In this document: positions 1 to 11,826 of the stretch, piece by piece
Layout of the letters: each line of letters starts with the position of its first letter
Position numbering within the stretch: the first letter of the stretch is position 1
Assembly: GCA_008828725.1 (NCBI GenBank)
Contig: MEHQ01003359.1
Location: forward strand, 17,760-81,759
Origin: Saccharina japonica
Taxonomy: Eukaryota > Sar > Phaeophyceae > Laminariales > Laminariaceae
Length of the DNA: 64,000 bases
Reading direction: 5' to 3'
Notes under the pieces: model-generated
What the model was told of the DNA's origin: nothing
Database searches by the model: none
What the model saw: the letters and a program-made list of their open reading frames with translations, nothing else
Program-made: the position numbers and the translations under genes

Positions 1-27
1 CCCCCCCCCCCCCCCCCCCCCCCCCCC
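1..27. repeat. Poly-C tract at window edge
   Basis: The window opens with 27 consecutive C residues. Similar pure C runs occur at 27157, 33246, 33791 and 57651, and one of them abuts the assembly gap at 33268. Such runs may be real or may mark places where assembly failed. Confidence 0.9.
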
Positions 28-88
28 TCCCGCCGCCGTCAGACGCAGAGCTCAGTTGGAGCACGGCATACCCTGCGTGCCTGCCTCT

Positions 89-3000
89 CTAGAGGAAGGC
101 GTTGAGGCTCACAAACGCCTGCTCCAGCTTCATCAACTTCTTCTGCAAGATCTCGATCTGTACATAATAACACACACGCAAATAAGGAAAAACAACGAAA
201 AAAACGATACGTGAGGCATGCTACAATATGATAGCATGTGCTTATGAGTGATCAACGTTGAACCGCGGCAACCATGCATGCCAATTACAATAGTAAACCC
301 CTCCTACTGGAATAATGCCCCTCCTACTGTAAATGTATACAAGGTATGGTGGCAGTTACCCTTCAGAGACGGCACCACTAGCGGTATCAACCAGCACCAC
401 TTGCGGTACCGACCAGTACCATTTGCGGTACCGACCAGCACCAAAATATCGGGTTGTACATATACTACTGCTGTATATATGCATATACTTCGTACATGTT
501 ATGCCTGATGTATTTCAAGAACAACGGCCTAAACCTCCCGAGTACAATGGCGGGAACCACGCAGAACGTTCTAACTGGGGAAAGGTCGGAGAATAATATT
601 CTCCAGGCTGAAGGCCTCTGTGAACACGATCGGAAAATAATATTGTGTACCCCATCAATGTACCAAATGCATCAAACGCACTTGCGGGTACCGACCAGCA
701 CCACTTGCGGTACCGACCAGCCCCACTTGCGGTACCGACTAGCACCACTTGCGGTACCGACCAGCACCACTTGCGGTACCGACCAGCACCATTTTCGGGT
801 ACCGACCAGCACCACTTGCGGTATCGACCAGTCCCACTTGCCGTACCGACCAGCCCCACTTGCAGTACCGACCAGCCCCACTTGCAGTACCGACCAGCAC
901 CACTTGCGGTACCGACCAGTACCATTTGCGGTACCGACCAGCACCACTTGCGGGTACCGACCAGCACCATTTGCGGTACCGACCAGCACCACTTGCAGTA
1001 CCGACCAGCACGCTTGCGGTACCGACCAGCACCACTTGCGGTACCGACCAGCACCACTAGTACTACTATACTACTACTGCTGTTGCTCCTCACCTTGCGC
1101 TCGGAGCGAGGGACATCGGGCTTCATCTTGGAGGCGCTCGCTAGCTCGAGGGCGTCCTGGAGCATGTTTCTGTCCACAACAACCAGCAGCAAACGCAGGG
1201 CACGCACAACAGAATACAATCGGTACGTGTTTAATACGGAAACTACAAAAAACACAAAAAACACAAGAAAAAAAAAACACACACACACAGTAGTACTCGC
1301 AATATACTGGTAACTTTCAAAAATACTGTTTTTTTGCCCAATTTTTTCAGGAGAACGTGCATATGGGTCGGCCAAGGGTTGAGGTGGTATAGGGTCAGTT
1401 GTATCATACCAGGTGTGGTAAGCTTTATCAAACAACTCTTCTCTAAAATACTGGAACCACGACTGGAACCACACGCGGGCCACACATTATTTTTTATGTT
1501 CATGCTTGACGTATCCTATATATACTTCGAATATGTTTATTTAGACGCCTCAAGTGCGCGAGCCGAGAAAGGACGATGAAAGGGAACGTGTTGGCGTCAC
1601 TTCATCGACCCCGCGTTACATTCGGATTAGCGCTTACAAGGGATAAAACCTACTGTACTTAACAGTAGGCTACTGAGTCAGCACTTGTAGGGGAAAACCG
1701 ACTTCTAAGGCTACTCAGTCAGCGCCTAGAAGGGATAAAACCTACTGTACTTAACAGTAGGCTATTGAGTCAGCACTTGTAGGGGAAAACCGACTTCTAA
1801 GGCTACTCAGTCAGCGCTCAGAAGGGATAAAACCTACTGTACTTAACAGTAGGCTATTGAGTCAGCACTTGTAGGGGAAAACCGACTTCTAAGGCTACTC
1901 AGTCAGCGCCTAGAAGGGATAAAACCTACTGTACTTAACAGTAGGCTATTGAGTCAGCACTTGTAGGGGAAAACCGACTTCTAAGGCTACTCAGTCAGCG
2001 CCTAGAAGGGATAAAACCTACTGTACTTAACAGTAGGCTATTGAGTCAGCACTTATAGGGGAAAACCTAACTTCCAAGGCTACTCAGTCAGCGCTCAGAA
2101 GGGATAAAACCTACTGTACTTAACAGAAGGCTATTGAGTCAGCACTTGTAGGGGAAAACCGACTTCTAAGGCTACTCAGTCAGCGCCTAGAAGGGATAAA
2201 ACCTACTGTACTTAACAGTAGGCTATTGAGTCAGCACTTGTAGGGGAAAACCGACTTCTAAGGCTACTCAGTCAGCGCTCAGAAGGGATAAAACCTACTG
2301 TACTTAACAGAAGGCTATTGAGTCAGCACTTGTAGGGGAAAACCGACTTCTAAGGCTACTCAGTCAGCGCTTAGAAGGGATAAAACCTACTGTACTTAAC
2401 AGTAGGCTATTGAGTCAGCACTTATAGGGGAAAACCTACTTCCAAGGCTACTCAGCCAGCGCTCAGAAGGGATAAAACCTACTGTACGTAACAGTAGGCT
2501 ACTGAGTCAGCACTTATAGGGGAAAACCTACTTCCAAGGCTACTCAGTCAGCGCTCAAAAGGGATAAAACCTACTGTACGTAACAGTAGGCTACTGAGGC
2601 AGCACGTAGATGGGTAAAATCCTATGTAGTAGCCTACTCCCTCAAAAGGGACAAAACCTACTGTACTTAACAGTAGGCTACTGAGTCAGCACTAACAAAG
2701 GGAAGATCCTGCTACAGTATTAGCCTACTCACCGGACAATGAGGTCGGTCCCCCTCTGCGTGTCCTCGTCGAAGACGTCGTTGATGCCGTTCAACGTAGC
2801 GCGGAACTCGGCCATGTTAAACGTGGACTTCACCTTCGTCAGCACATCCGCTTGGGGGTTGCTCTCCTGTCATTTTTTTTCGCATTGAAGTGAAAAAAGT
2901 AACACCGGCTAATGATGAGCGTAAGCAGTTCAACGTTTTTGAGTCGACGAGGGAAGAAAGGGGTCAGCCCTTTCCGCGATCGAGATGCAAGGCAGCGTAC

Positions 3001-6000
3001 CGTAGTGGGGAGAGGGGGGAGAAGAGCTTACCTGTACTGTGTATGCGACCCCAAATCTTGGGAGTTACGACTACTTAGAAGGGGACAAAAGAGAAAGAAT
3101 GGCGAAGACACTAAATAGGACGACAAAAAAAAATAAACTGATCAGGATGTGGACGGCGGTCCTAAACATGACGAGAGGGGCCGATAAGAAGGAGCTGGTC
3201 GATAAAACTGGACTGGTCGATAAGACTGGACTGGTCGATAATATTGGACTGGTCACTGAGACTGGACTGGCTGATAAGACCGGAGTGGTCGATAAGACTG
3301 GGCTGGTCGATAAGACTGGACTGGTCGATAATATCGAACTGGTCACTGAGACTGGACTGGTCGATAAGACCGGACTGGTCGATACAACTGGGCTGGTCGA
3401 TAATACTGGACTGGTCGATAAGATTGAACTGGTCACTGAGACTGGACTCGTCGATAAGACTGGACTGGTCGATACGACTGGACTGGTCCATAAGACTGGA
3501 CTTGATATCTCGATATAGGTAACAACCGGGAGCGATAAAATAGGGAGGTTGCTGGCCTCTGCAGTTTGCATGAAACCTGAAGGCATACGCAGTAGGTCTG
3601 TCGACCAGCGATGAAATTCCAAGAATCACGAGAAATCGCATTAACTACAGTATGTAATACCTAACAATAGCCAACTAAAAAAAATACGAATAGTTGGCGA
3701 CTAATGGTCAGTCGACGCTCAGCCCTAGCAATTGATCAATGTCTGGCGATTGGAGACCGAACTGACCAAAAGGGCGGAAATGTCCTTGGTGGCAGCCTGG
3801 TACTTCTTGAGCGCCGCGATGTCTTTTTGCACGGCATCCGTCGCCAGCTTGTCCGCGTCCTTCACAGAGCTTCGGGGGTCGATCACCTGTAAAAAGGGCA
3901 AGGTAATGTAAGGTAAGGAAATGGATACCAGGTAATAGGGAACAGGTAATATGTTAGAGGAAATAGACAAAAGGTAACAATTGCAGTAGGTGAAAGGTAG
4001 AAAAACATATTCACGGGGAGCTTCTAGGGTTAATCACCTGCAAAAAGGGTATAAGGTAAGGTAGCAGATACCAGGTGATAGGAAACAGGTAATGTATTGA
4101 GAGGAAATAGGCAAAAGGTAACAATTGAAGTAGGTAAAAGGTAATAAAAGTATTCACGGAGCTTCTACGTAAGGTCGACACCCTATTGAAAAGGGTAAGG
4201 TAAGGCAATAGGTACCAGGTAATAGAGAACAGGTAATAGGTTGAGAGGAAATAGACGGAGGGTAACAATTGAAGTAGGTAAAAGGTAAAGTAACATGGTC
4301 ATGGAGCTTCGAGGGTCTACCACCTATTCATAAGGTATACAAAGTGGGGAATAGGTAACATGTAGAGGCAAAAGGTAACACGCAATACGGATACGATTAG
4401 GAAGAGGTACGCGTATTGTGTAGCATGCGGCAGGTGATTTGAAACAGCCGGTAATATACACCTGGTAAGAGATAATGCGCAAACTAGAATAGGTAACAGG
4501 AGATAGGAAACACGGAGTAGGTAACAGGGAATATGTAACAGGTAAGGTGAGGCAAGGCAAGGGAAGGTAAGTACGATCTACAAATTAAGCAAACGTATTG
4601 CACAAAAAAACACGGCACTCCCGACTTTCAACCTGCACAGCTGTGCACAAACTCCCCCTGACAAACCAGCAGCCGATTCCTTGCATCTCAGAAACGCCGC
4701 CACCCTACCCTACGGGTATGAGACTGCACAACCATCATGGACACCGGGGTTTAGTGGTTATGACTACGGCGTGAAATGGTACCACCCCACACCTATATAG
4801 TCACCTATTTTTACTATTAATAACAACGTTTGGTCCTCTTTACTATGGTCTCCCGTAATATGTCAACGAACACAAGAAAAAAAAACCGAGCCACCAACGC
4901 CAAAGCCAGATACAAAAAGTGCAGACCGCAGCAAATTTTCGCACGCAGCTAACTATAAAAATACCAAGCCAGCTAATAACTAGTCGGTGAGTTATAGCCG
5001 CCCAACCCACGGCCATAACGATTCAAGTGTTAGATATGCACGACCTAGACAATGTTTTCCGGGGGGGGACCTGTATGATCTGTACGACGGATCTGTATGA
5101 TCTGTACGACAACGGCCTTCTTGGGCACGTATTTTCCGGTTGGTAATGTAAGATACAGCTCCTTGCACAATAACTCATAACGGCAACTATTAATATGAAG
5201 ATCTACGAGATGGATCTAGATTTATCATATGTCCGATATTGTGGAATCTTCTTCAACAACTCACCCCCGCCCACTTCTTCTCTCCGCCGAACAGGCCGGC
5301 CGACGCGGGCGGTGTGGCCACCGCAAGTCCTGCCAGGACTGCCACACCTGTTCATATTAACAGCAAACAGGGGAAGGAGACGTTTTGTTGGGGGGGCGGT
5401 ACCCATTTGTTGCTCTCCTTCGTCATTGAACCACTGAACACGCACCCCTTTCAAGACGGGGCACCGTTGCTACTCCTAGTAGAGACACCTCCAACATTTG
5501 GGCGCTGGGGGCGGGGGGGGGCGTGTCAATCCATTTCAGATGGCCGTAGTCGTATGACCAAGACCCGGAGGGGGGGGGGGGTACTCATTTGTTGCTTGCC
5601 GTAGTCATTTGACCATTGACCACGCATCCCTTTCAGAGACGGAGCACCGTTCCTACTCCTAAAGAGACACCTCCAACATTTGGGCGCTCATTACGTTGTT
5701 TCCATATATTACAAAGAAACTTTTTGCTAATCTTATCCCCTTCCTGTTTCGCCGCCTGTGGCCACCATCTATCTCCTAAGATAGTGATCGTGGGGGGGGG
5801 GGCGTACACACACACGTGTGTTGCTTGCCTTAGTCATGTGACCTTTGACCACGCACCCCTTTCGAGACGGAGCACCCAACCTACTTCCAATAGAGACACC
5901 TCTAGCAGTTGGGCGCTCATTACGCTGTTTCCAGTGTACTACGGGACATAGGCGGGTATTGGGGCGCGCACCAATATGTCCATTGGACGGCATCAATATT

Positions 6001-8759
6001 GCACAACCATCCTTGTCGACATCCACGTCAACGTAGAAACCCATACCATACAAGTGTATTTCCGCACCGACGCCCCGAACAAGATTCAGATGAAGATCAA
6101 CGTTAAACACACACCAGACGAGCGGCGCAAACAGTTGCACCAACATCCATAGTGACGTCCCATACTTTGAATAAGCATCCAGATCAACGTCAAGATCCAG
6201 ATCAACATCCAGAGCAACATCAACAAGAGACAACAGCATCAACACCAACGCCCACACCAACATCCACATTTGATGCTCACAAACTTCACACAGGTGTTAA
6301 CCGTACAAACAAGTGGCACTGCATTCGCGCCCTACCTAGGGAAATAGCAGCCAAAAGGTCCTCCCACCGACCCACTGACCAACCGACCGACCGACCTGCG
6401 ATGTCGTTGATTGGCCTACTGGACGAAGGCGTTTTCACCACTCGGCACAGATTCGACAAAAAAAGTGGTTGGAAAATACTCGGCTTTAAACTTTATTCAT
6501 TGACCCCGACTTCATGGGAATTTTCTGGGATACTGCTGTGGAATGCTGCTGTGCTTCAAGCATTTCAGGGTTCTGTACTGCGGGTACTGCCAAGTACTGG
6601 CAGTATTTCGTCCGTTGGTACAGCGGGAGAACTTGGAGTACTCGGGAGTACCAAAATACTCTCAATATGCGCAGTATACTCGGGAGTATCATATGAAGCA
6701 TACTTCGACCATCTGTGCACGGTTTCGATACTTTCATCCCCATTGTATTGCTGAAAGCATTCAGGGATGGACCCTCGAGGGGGAGTAGCAGCAAATTCCT
6801 TGAGGGGGGGACATCTGGAGTGCTCAACCGCAGTACTTAGAGTACTGGCGGTATCTCGGTAGTATATACTGCGAGTACTCGCAGTATTCACGGGTTCAAT
6901 ACTCTTGAGTACTGCTGTACCTGGTACTCCCAAGTATTTCGGATGTTTGCACTGCGGGTACTGCTTGTACTCGGGGTTCTGCACTGCTCATACTCCCAGT
7001 ACTCGCAGTATTCAGGCCGCCAGCACTGCAATCTCTCAGTACTCCGAGTACAAAATGTACTCGACGCTCCGAGTATACTCGTGGTATGAAGTATACTGGG
7101 AGACTCTGTGCAGAAGGTTACCCTGTGTACTGCTGCTGCTGCTGTTGCTGTCACGCCGTATCGACTGCTGGAGACTGGAGATAATATGGTGTTCTGTTTC
7201 GACATTGTTGGTTGTTCCCGTTCTGATATTCATAGGCCACAGATGTCAGGAGGAGGAGCTGGTCAGGAGAAATAATTTCCACACCTTCAACAGCAGCAGT
7301 ACAGACTACAGACAGCAACTTTGTCTTGACACGCCTTGACTCTGACACTAAAATTACAAAATTACTACCAGGTGGGTTTTATTTAGCGTGTAACACTCGG
7401 CCCTAGCTACACCCTTGACAGCTATACGATACTCGTATTGCAACCCTTTTAGGACTGCAGTCCCATTTGGGGGACAATCGTCTCAAATTCTAAGTAATTT
7501 GTCCCCAAAACGGGACTCCAGTCCTACAAGGGTTAACCCTTTTAGAACTGCAGTCCCGTTTTGAGGACAAACCACTCTAATTCTAAGTAACTTGTCCCCA
7601 AAACGGGACTGCAGTTCTAAAAGGGTTAACATGTCTCCTGCCATCTTTGTTGACAGGTGACAGATGATACGTATATACACATGTACTTCGTACTACTGTA
7701 GGTATATACCAGTACCAGTACGTACAGCAGCAGTAGATTGACAGACAACTCTCTGAGATAAGGCAAATACAGCGAGCGGTTTCGACGACTGCGTCCTGCC
7801 TCCCCCTGTTGTTGGCGGGCAGCGGGCGTACAGAGCTTTGGAAGTCAACATGATATGAAACGATACGATACGTACGGGAAGAACGCACCTTGCTGGAGAA
7901 GGGCCTTCCGTGACCTCGGCTCCGCGCTCATCGCCACCGAGGCTGCTCACATACCAGGTAGGCCAGAAGACCACACCACGGAGCGGAAGCACAGACAGCA
8001 ATGGCAGAGCGATCACGGCGTCAGTACGAGATACTATTAATATCATTACCTGGTAGTACTGCTGCTGCAGTATTATAGTACGTACCTGTAGTACGCACTG
8101 CTGTAGATGGATTCGTGTTGCGCAAACTACTGCCGTAGACTGTAGACAGACCTCCATCGGAGGTGAGGGGACGACCCCGGGAGCTTGCCACCCATGTAAG
8201 ACTCCACATGAGCCACGTATACACCACACTGCTGATATCATACGTATCATGACATGTATTATACCTCTGATGCCTGGTGTATACGTACGTAGCTCTGAGG
8301 AGAGCCTTCTCGTTTCGTGCACTCGTGCAACACTAACCTACGGCCAGGTGATCGAGTACGTTATCATCACAATTCGCAATTCGAGTTACGATACTCGTAG
8401 CGAGAAACAGCTGCCAGAAAAGACCCCATGTTCGCTGCAGCCTGCGGCGAGATGGGTAAAGTAACACCTCCCCGAGTTATCTCGTGCTCCTGCCTGCAGC
8501 AGCGTCGTCCGACACAAGCCCAGCCCCTGAGCAACGTCCGCAAGAACGTTCTGCTTGCACAGAGCGTTTGCGTTTTTCTGGGGTACAGACGTACAGGGAC
8601 AGATGCGTCCATACACTAGCCCATATGATAGGTTAGCTCACCGGCTCCGCATCGCGAGGCAGATGTCCGCGCAGGAAGCGTGGCAGCACCCGCCACGAAG
8701 GCATCGGTGGAGGCCACCGAGAGGAGAGAGAGCACGGCGGCGAGGAAGGCTGACTGCAT
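89..8759 (-). CDS. psb31: Psb31-like extrinsic photosystem II protein, 7 exons
   Basis: Psb31 is an extrinsic lumenal subunit near the oxygen-evolving complex of photosystem II in diatoms and related algae. Exons, in transcription order: 8759-8642, 7945-7889, 5347-5265, 3886-3767, 2866-2733, 1169-1094, 157-89. All junctions are GT..AG and keep frame, giving 218 aa ending in TAG. Residues 1-20 form a signal peptide (MQSAFLAAVLSLLSVASTDA) followed by FVAGAA, an ASAFAP-like plastid cleavage site. A basic stretch with SRKALLQQ and a hydrophobic segment ending in PPASAG then form a thylakoid-lumen signal. The mature part is helical and contains FDEDTQRGTDLIVR, which I recall as typical of Psb31, and ends in SLNAFL. 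The introns are 0.7-2.5 kb, so 657 coding bases spread over 8.7 kb. The family call rests on the motif, architecture and length. A different four-helix PSII protein is the main alternative. Confidence 0.88.
388..1056. repeat. 22-bp minisatellite in psb31 intron 6
   Basis: Direct repeats of a unit close to ACCGACCAGCACCACTTGCG plus two bases lie at 388-442 and 672-1056, separated by unrelated sequence. Repeat copies vary at single bases. Long ORFs on both strands here (for example 515-1483 minus and 454-1293 plus) are by-products of the repeat. The whole array lies inside intron 6 (158-1093) of psb31. Confidence 0.9.
1626..2690. repeat. 92-bp tandem array in psb31 intron 5
   Basis: About eleven head-to-tail copies of a 92-bp unit. 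Successive units begin GGATAAAACCTACTGTACTT at 1641, 1733 and 1825. Each unit contains the small hairpin CCTACTGTACTTAACAGTAGG and the motif CTACTCAGTCAGCGC. Most copies differ by a few bases, and the last two or three (after about 2590) are degenerate. There are no spacers, so this is a satellite-like array and not a CRISPR. It fills most of intron 5 (1170-2732). Confidence 0.95.
3189..3512. repeat. 18-bp minisatellite in psb31 intron 4
   Basis: About 18 direct copies of a unit close to GACTGGTCGATAAGACTG. A variant containing GGTCACTGAGACTGG recurs every few units, giving a higher-order period. The ORFs over this segment on both strands are open only because the unit length is a multiple of three. 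It lies inside intron 4 (2867-3766). Confidence 0.92.
3864..4345. repeat. Tandem copies of the exon 4 splice-acceptor region
   Basis: The first nine codons of psb31 exon 4 and the adjoining acceptor (minus strand: CAG then GTGATCGACCCCCGAAGC) recur as degraded copies near 4012-4050, 4152-4190 and 4302-4340, about 145 bp apart. They are joined by AGGTAA-rich sequence. The first copy keeps a usable-looking acceptor and reads VINPRSSP before a stop. The array lies in intron 3, directly next to the real acceptor. Confidence 0.8.
5591..5945. repeat. Two copies of a poly-G-flanked dispersed repeat
   Basis: Copies at about 5591-5720 and 5828-5945 share CATTTGACCATTGACCACGC, then a stretch with GAGACGGAGCACC, then GGGCGCTCATTACG. 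Each is preceded by a G run (5571-5581 and 5792-5802). Related copies occur at 10161-10290, 10327-10386, 10447-10500, 16345-16445, 36745-36935 and 40200-40435. They probably represent a short interspersed transposable element. No coding capacity was seen. Confidence 0.75.
6540..7090. repeat. TACTCGNAGTAC-rich segment in psb31 intron 2
   Basis: This segment is dense in short palindromic words such as AGTACTCGGAGTACC, ACTCGCAGTATT and CGGGTACTGC. A similar block lies at 21050-21310. The words form no regular period. The ORFs here share a biased composition and look non-coding. Confidence 0.7.
7443..7629. mobile_element. Two adjacent TTAA-flanked palindromic MITEs
   Basis: The second copy, 7533-7629, is a 97-bp near-perfect palindrome bounded by TTAA on both sides, with ends CCCTTTTAGAACTGCAGTCC and its inverse. 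The first copy, 7443-7536, shares the same structure and the central TTAA. TTAA duplication with ends starting CCC is characteristic of piggyBac-type elements, so I infer a non-autonomous piggyBac-like family. They lie in psb31 intron 2. Confidence 0.75.
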
Positions 8760-9179
8760 GGTTGGTGCTGTGTGTGAGGAAGTGCTACACTTTGTGGGTG
8801 TGCGAGGCTTCTCGGGCTGGGGGTGGAAACGTATGTGCTCTTCTGCGTCATCATGTGTCATTCATGAATACACGCTGCCGGGGATGCGAAACCATCTGGA
8901 TAACGCTATCTGAACCATTCGAAACCCCTTATTTTTAGAAAATGGACTGAAAACTGAAAGTGCTTCGTGTAGTATCTCGCTGTGCCCGGCGTCATATACA
9001 GCAGCTGGAGCGGGATGAACTCTACCTCACCATGTGCTCCGGTGAGTTTCCTACCAGGATCGAGCTGTCGACGTGCGTGAGCCCCAACACTGCCTCTCAG
9101 AGACCCCCATTGACTATCTCTTTGTTCTGGCCTCTCACAGCCGCATGACACATATTAGGCACATATTAGGCACGTTTCG
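8760..9179. other. Intergenic region between psb31 and the era presequence exon
   Basis: About 420 bp separate the divergent psb31 start (8759, minus) from the first in-frame ATG of the presequence exon (9180, plus). If the era start lay at 9271 the gap would be 511 bp. The region may act as a shared promoter. I saw no clear TATA box or other element. Confidence 0.5.
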
Positions 9180-9487
9180 ATGTGGATTCGTAGTACAGCA
9201 GCAGTAGTCCACGCGTTCAACCGCTCGCCTACCACAGCAACAGCTAAGCCAGCCCCCAACGTACGATTCCATGTGTCGTCGCAGTTGACCAAGGCCCTGG
9301 CACTGTCCTGCCTTCTCTGCGCCTGCCGGGTGCAAGGCTTCGCCTTCTCGCAAGGCCGCGTCTCGCGGAGCTGCCGGCGCGGCCGACCCGCAGCCAGCAG
9401 CGCAGTTGATGTTGCTGGAGGCGCGCCTCGCAGAGTGACTGCGGCGGTGGCTACACCTTCAGCCGGTTGGCTTGATAGCCCTGCGGG
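9180..9487 (+). CDS. Candidate plastid presequence exon (probable era first exon)
   Basis: The frame is open from ATG 9180 to a GTGAGT donor at 9488, leaving phase 2. Residues 32-49 (SSQLTKALALSCLLCACR) resemble a signal peptide. They are followed by VQGFAF, an ASAFAP-like cleavage site, and then a basic, Ser/Ala-rich transit-like stretch. Using ATG 9180 puts 31 residues before the hydrophobic segment, which is abnormal for a signal peptide. An ATG at 9271 lies at exactly the expected place but is out of frame because of an extra TG. No other plus-strand gene nearby could use this exon, so era is the likeliest owner. The link is not proven, because the exons joining it to 11848 were not found. 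Confidence 0.55.
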
Positions 9488-10602
9488 GTGAGTGGGTGGT
9501 GTGGGTGGTGTAGGTTGGTGATGGGTGGGTAGACGGGCTGTCTGTCGCCGTCGCGTGTGAGTTGGGTTTTGTGAGTTTGAGGAGGAGAGGGGACTGCGGA
9601 ACAACCAAACGTTGATAATACCTTTGGTACATCAGTACTCTCAGCTGGTACACTCTGGTACCTGGCACATACCAGAATAACGTCCGAACGAACAGCCAGG
9701 ACTGGAGTTGCATTGCCCTTGAGAGCACGCTCAATTTCGCACTGCAGCAGCGGCGGCAGCTTTTACCCTTGGGCGTCGTTGTTGTAGTCGATAGTCTTGA
9801 TGGATAATGTTGTCTAGCCTGCTGCCAGGTACCAAATGTACTTAGCATCATCGCAATTTTGATACTGCGGCGCGAAGCGTAAGGGCGTTGAAGCGTCGAG
9901 GGCCGGGATTGGGCGAAGGGTGGATGGAGGTCCGTGCGTAGCTCTGTATCTGCAGGCGATACCCCATGCTACATGTATTCACGGACGGGGCAGATACAAG
10001 GCTGCTGCTGCCGCTGTTGTACGCTACGAGTGGTACGTGCTACATACGGTACTCATTTACGTACCAGTGGTTCCAACCATCATCCACATCAGACATGTCT
10101 ACGTATATACTTGGTATTACCAGTCCCGGTTAGGCGACCTAGACCAGTGGGGGGCGTACTCATTTGTTGCTTGCCTTAGTCATTTGACCATTGACCACGC
10201 ATTCCTTTCGAGACGGAGCACCGTTCCTACTCCTAATAGAGACACCTCCAATACTTGGGCGCTCATTACGTTGTTTCCATATATTACAAATAAACTTTTT
10301 CAGGTGGGAGGGGGGGGGCGTACTCGTTAGTTGCTTGCCTTGGTCATTTGACCATTGACCACGCATCCTTTTCCGAGACGGAGCACGGGGGGGGGGAGGG
10401 GGGGGGGCGCGCGAGGGTCACACACACACGTTGTGTTATGCTTGCCTTAAAGGTCAATTGTGACCTTTGACCACGCACCCCTTTCGAGACGGAGCATTTT
10501 GGTATTGCGGCCCGTCCCGTGTAACTTTTTCGATAGCTGTGATCCGCCCACCCGAGCCGCACGTACCACTTGACCCAGTTCGAAAAAATGATTGAAATTA
10601 AC

Positions 10603-10830
10603 AGGGGTGTTCACGGGCCATGGCCCGACGCACGGGTCGGGTCAGGAGGACTTCGACATCTCACGGTCGGGTCGGGTCGGGTCGGGTCGGATCGGGTCGG
10701 ATCGGGCCGGGTCGGGTCAGGGGGTCTTCAAAATCTCAGGCGTTGGATTGGAGTCAGATTGGTTGACCCAACCCGACACGGCCCGCGAGTTTTGACCCGA
10801 CCCGTGAACAGCCCTGGAAATTTCCATGAC
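10603..10830. repeat. GGGTC pentamer fold-back repeat
   Basis: A run of GGGTCGGGTCGGATC units (10637-10725) is flanked by inverted words: GTTCACGGGCCATGGCCCG on the left, and GACCCGACCCGTGAACAGCC on the right. A relative at 13785-13995 begins GGGCTGTTCAAGAGTCGGGT and closes with CGACCCGCGGGTCGGG. Both sit in era-region introns. They look like copies of one fold-back element with an expanded pentamer core. The G-rich strand could form quadruplexes. Confidence 0.7.
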
Positions 10831-10844
10831 TCTCAAGCCCGAAC

Positions 10845-11085
10845 CTCAACCCTATAACCCTAACCCCCAACTCTACAACCTTAACGCCAACCCTGTAACA
10901 ACGCTAACCCCCAACCTTATAACAAGCTTAACCCCAACGCTATAACAACCCTAGCCCCAACTCTAGAACAACCCTAACCTTAGCCTCAACTGCCTCAGAA
11001 AATTATGTAAGAACCCTATTATCCCCAACCCTACAGCAGTATCCCTACCCCCAACGCTACAAAAACCCTAACCTTACAAATGGGT
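10845..11085. repeat. Degenerate telomere-like CCCTAACCCC tract
   Basis: Irregular repeats of CCCTAACCCCAACTCTACAA type extend for about 240 bp. A shorter stretch of the same kind lies at 32280-32340. The pattern resembles interstitial telomere-like sequence but is too divergent to be an active telomere, and it lies between plausible exons. Confidence 0.75.
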
Positions 11086-11554
11086 CAAGTTGTCAACTGT
11101 GAAAAACACATTTGGTCCGCCCCCCGTCCCTATTAAACCGCCTACTACATGCACGAAAACGTGTGCCATCTCACCGCATCGCCCCTATGCTGCTGGTATA
11201 TTCTACAGTTGTACTTATATATATATATATATATATGTATATAGATGTATACACACTGCGTGCCTATTGAAGACATGTTTAAACCTAGTACGAGCTCCGT
11301 ACGTTTCCTGCTTTGTATGGAAGGTCAGGATAGTCTCGTCTGAGTGTATACATGGTCTGGGGCGTCAGTTGCCTTTGCTTACAGTATACTACGACGAAAT
11401 ATACAGTAGTACCTGGTTTGTTTCTACTGTATGTGCCTGGTAGTGTTTATTGGATGGTTTGCCTCGTCTGAGTGGAACGTCAGTCGCCTTCAGTTTCCAT
11501 ACGGTACCCCTGAGTAGGCCCCTCGACCTTGATGCTCGATCGTGCACGACACGA

Positions 11555-11826
11555 CCTGACGCGATATGACATTGTTTTGACGGCGAAATGACATTGTTTT
11601 GACTCGATATGACACATCGTTTTGACACGATATGACATTGTTTTGACACGATATGACTTTGTTTTGACGGCGACATGGCATTGTTTTGACACGATATGAC
11701 ATTGTTTTGACGGCGATATGACTTTGTTTTGACGGCGATATGACATTGTTTTGACACGATATGACAATGTTTTGACACGATATGACATTGTTTTGACGGC
11801 GATATGACTTTGTTTTGACACGATAT
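11555..11826. repeat. 20-22-bp array abutting an era exon acceptor
   Basis: About twelve copies of a unit close to ACGATATGACATTGTTTTGAC, alternating with a GGCGATATGAC variant. The array ends 20 bp before the acceptor of the exon at 11848. Minus-strand ORFs here are repeat artefacts. Confidence 0.9.

Noticed and set aside
515..1483. 322-aa minus-strand ORF and its plus-strand partners
   Set aside because: Mostly the 22-bp repeat; only about 75 bases (1094-1169) are a true exon of psb31, in this frame.
1626..2690. CRISPR-like regular repeats
   Set aside because: Units are contiguous 92-bp copies without unique spacers, inside a eukaryotic intron, with no cas genes.
3071..3641. 159-183-aa ORFs resembling repeat proteins
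   Set aside because: The 18-bp unit keeps all frames open. The segment lies in a psb31 intron.
10845..11085. Chromosome end
   Set aside because: The CCCTAACCCC-type repeats are degenerate and flanked on both sides by long ordinary sequence, so they are interstitial.
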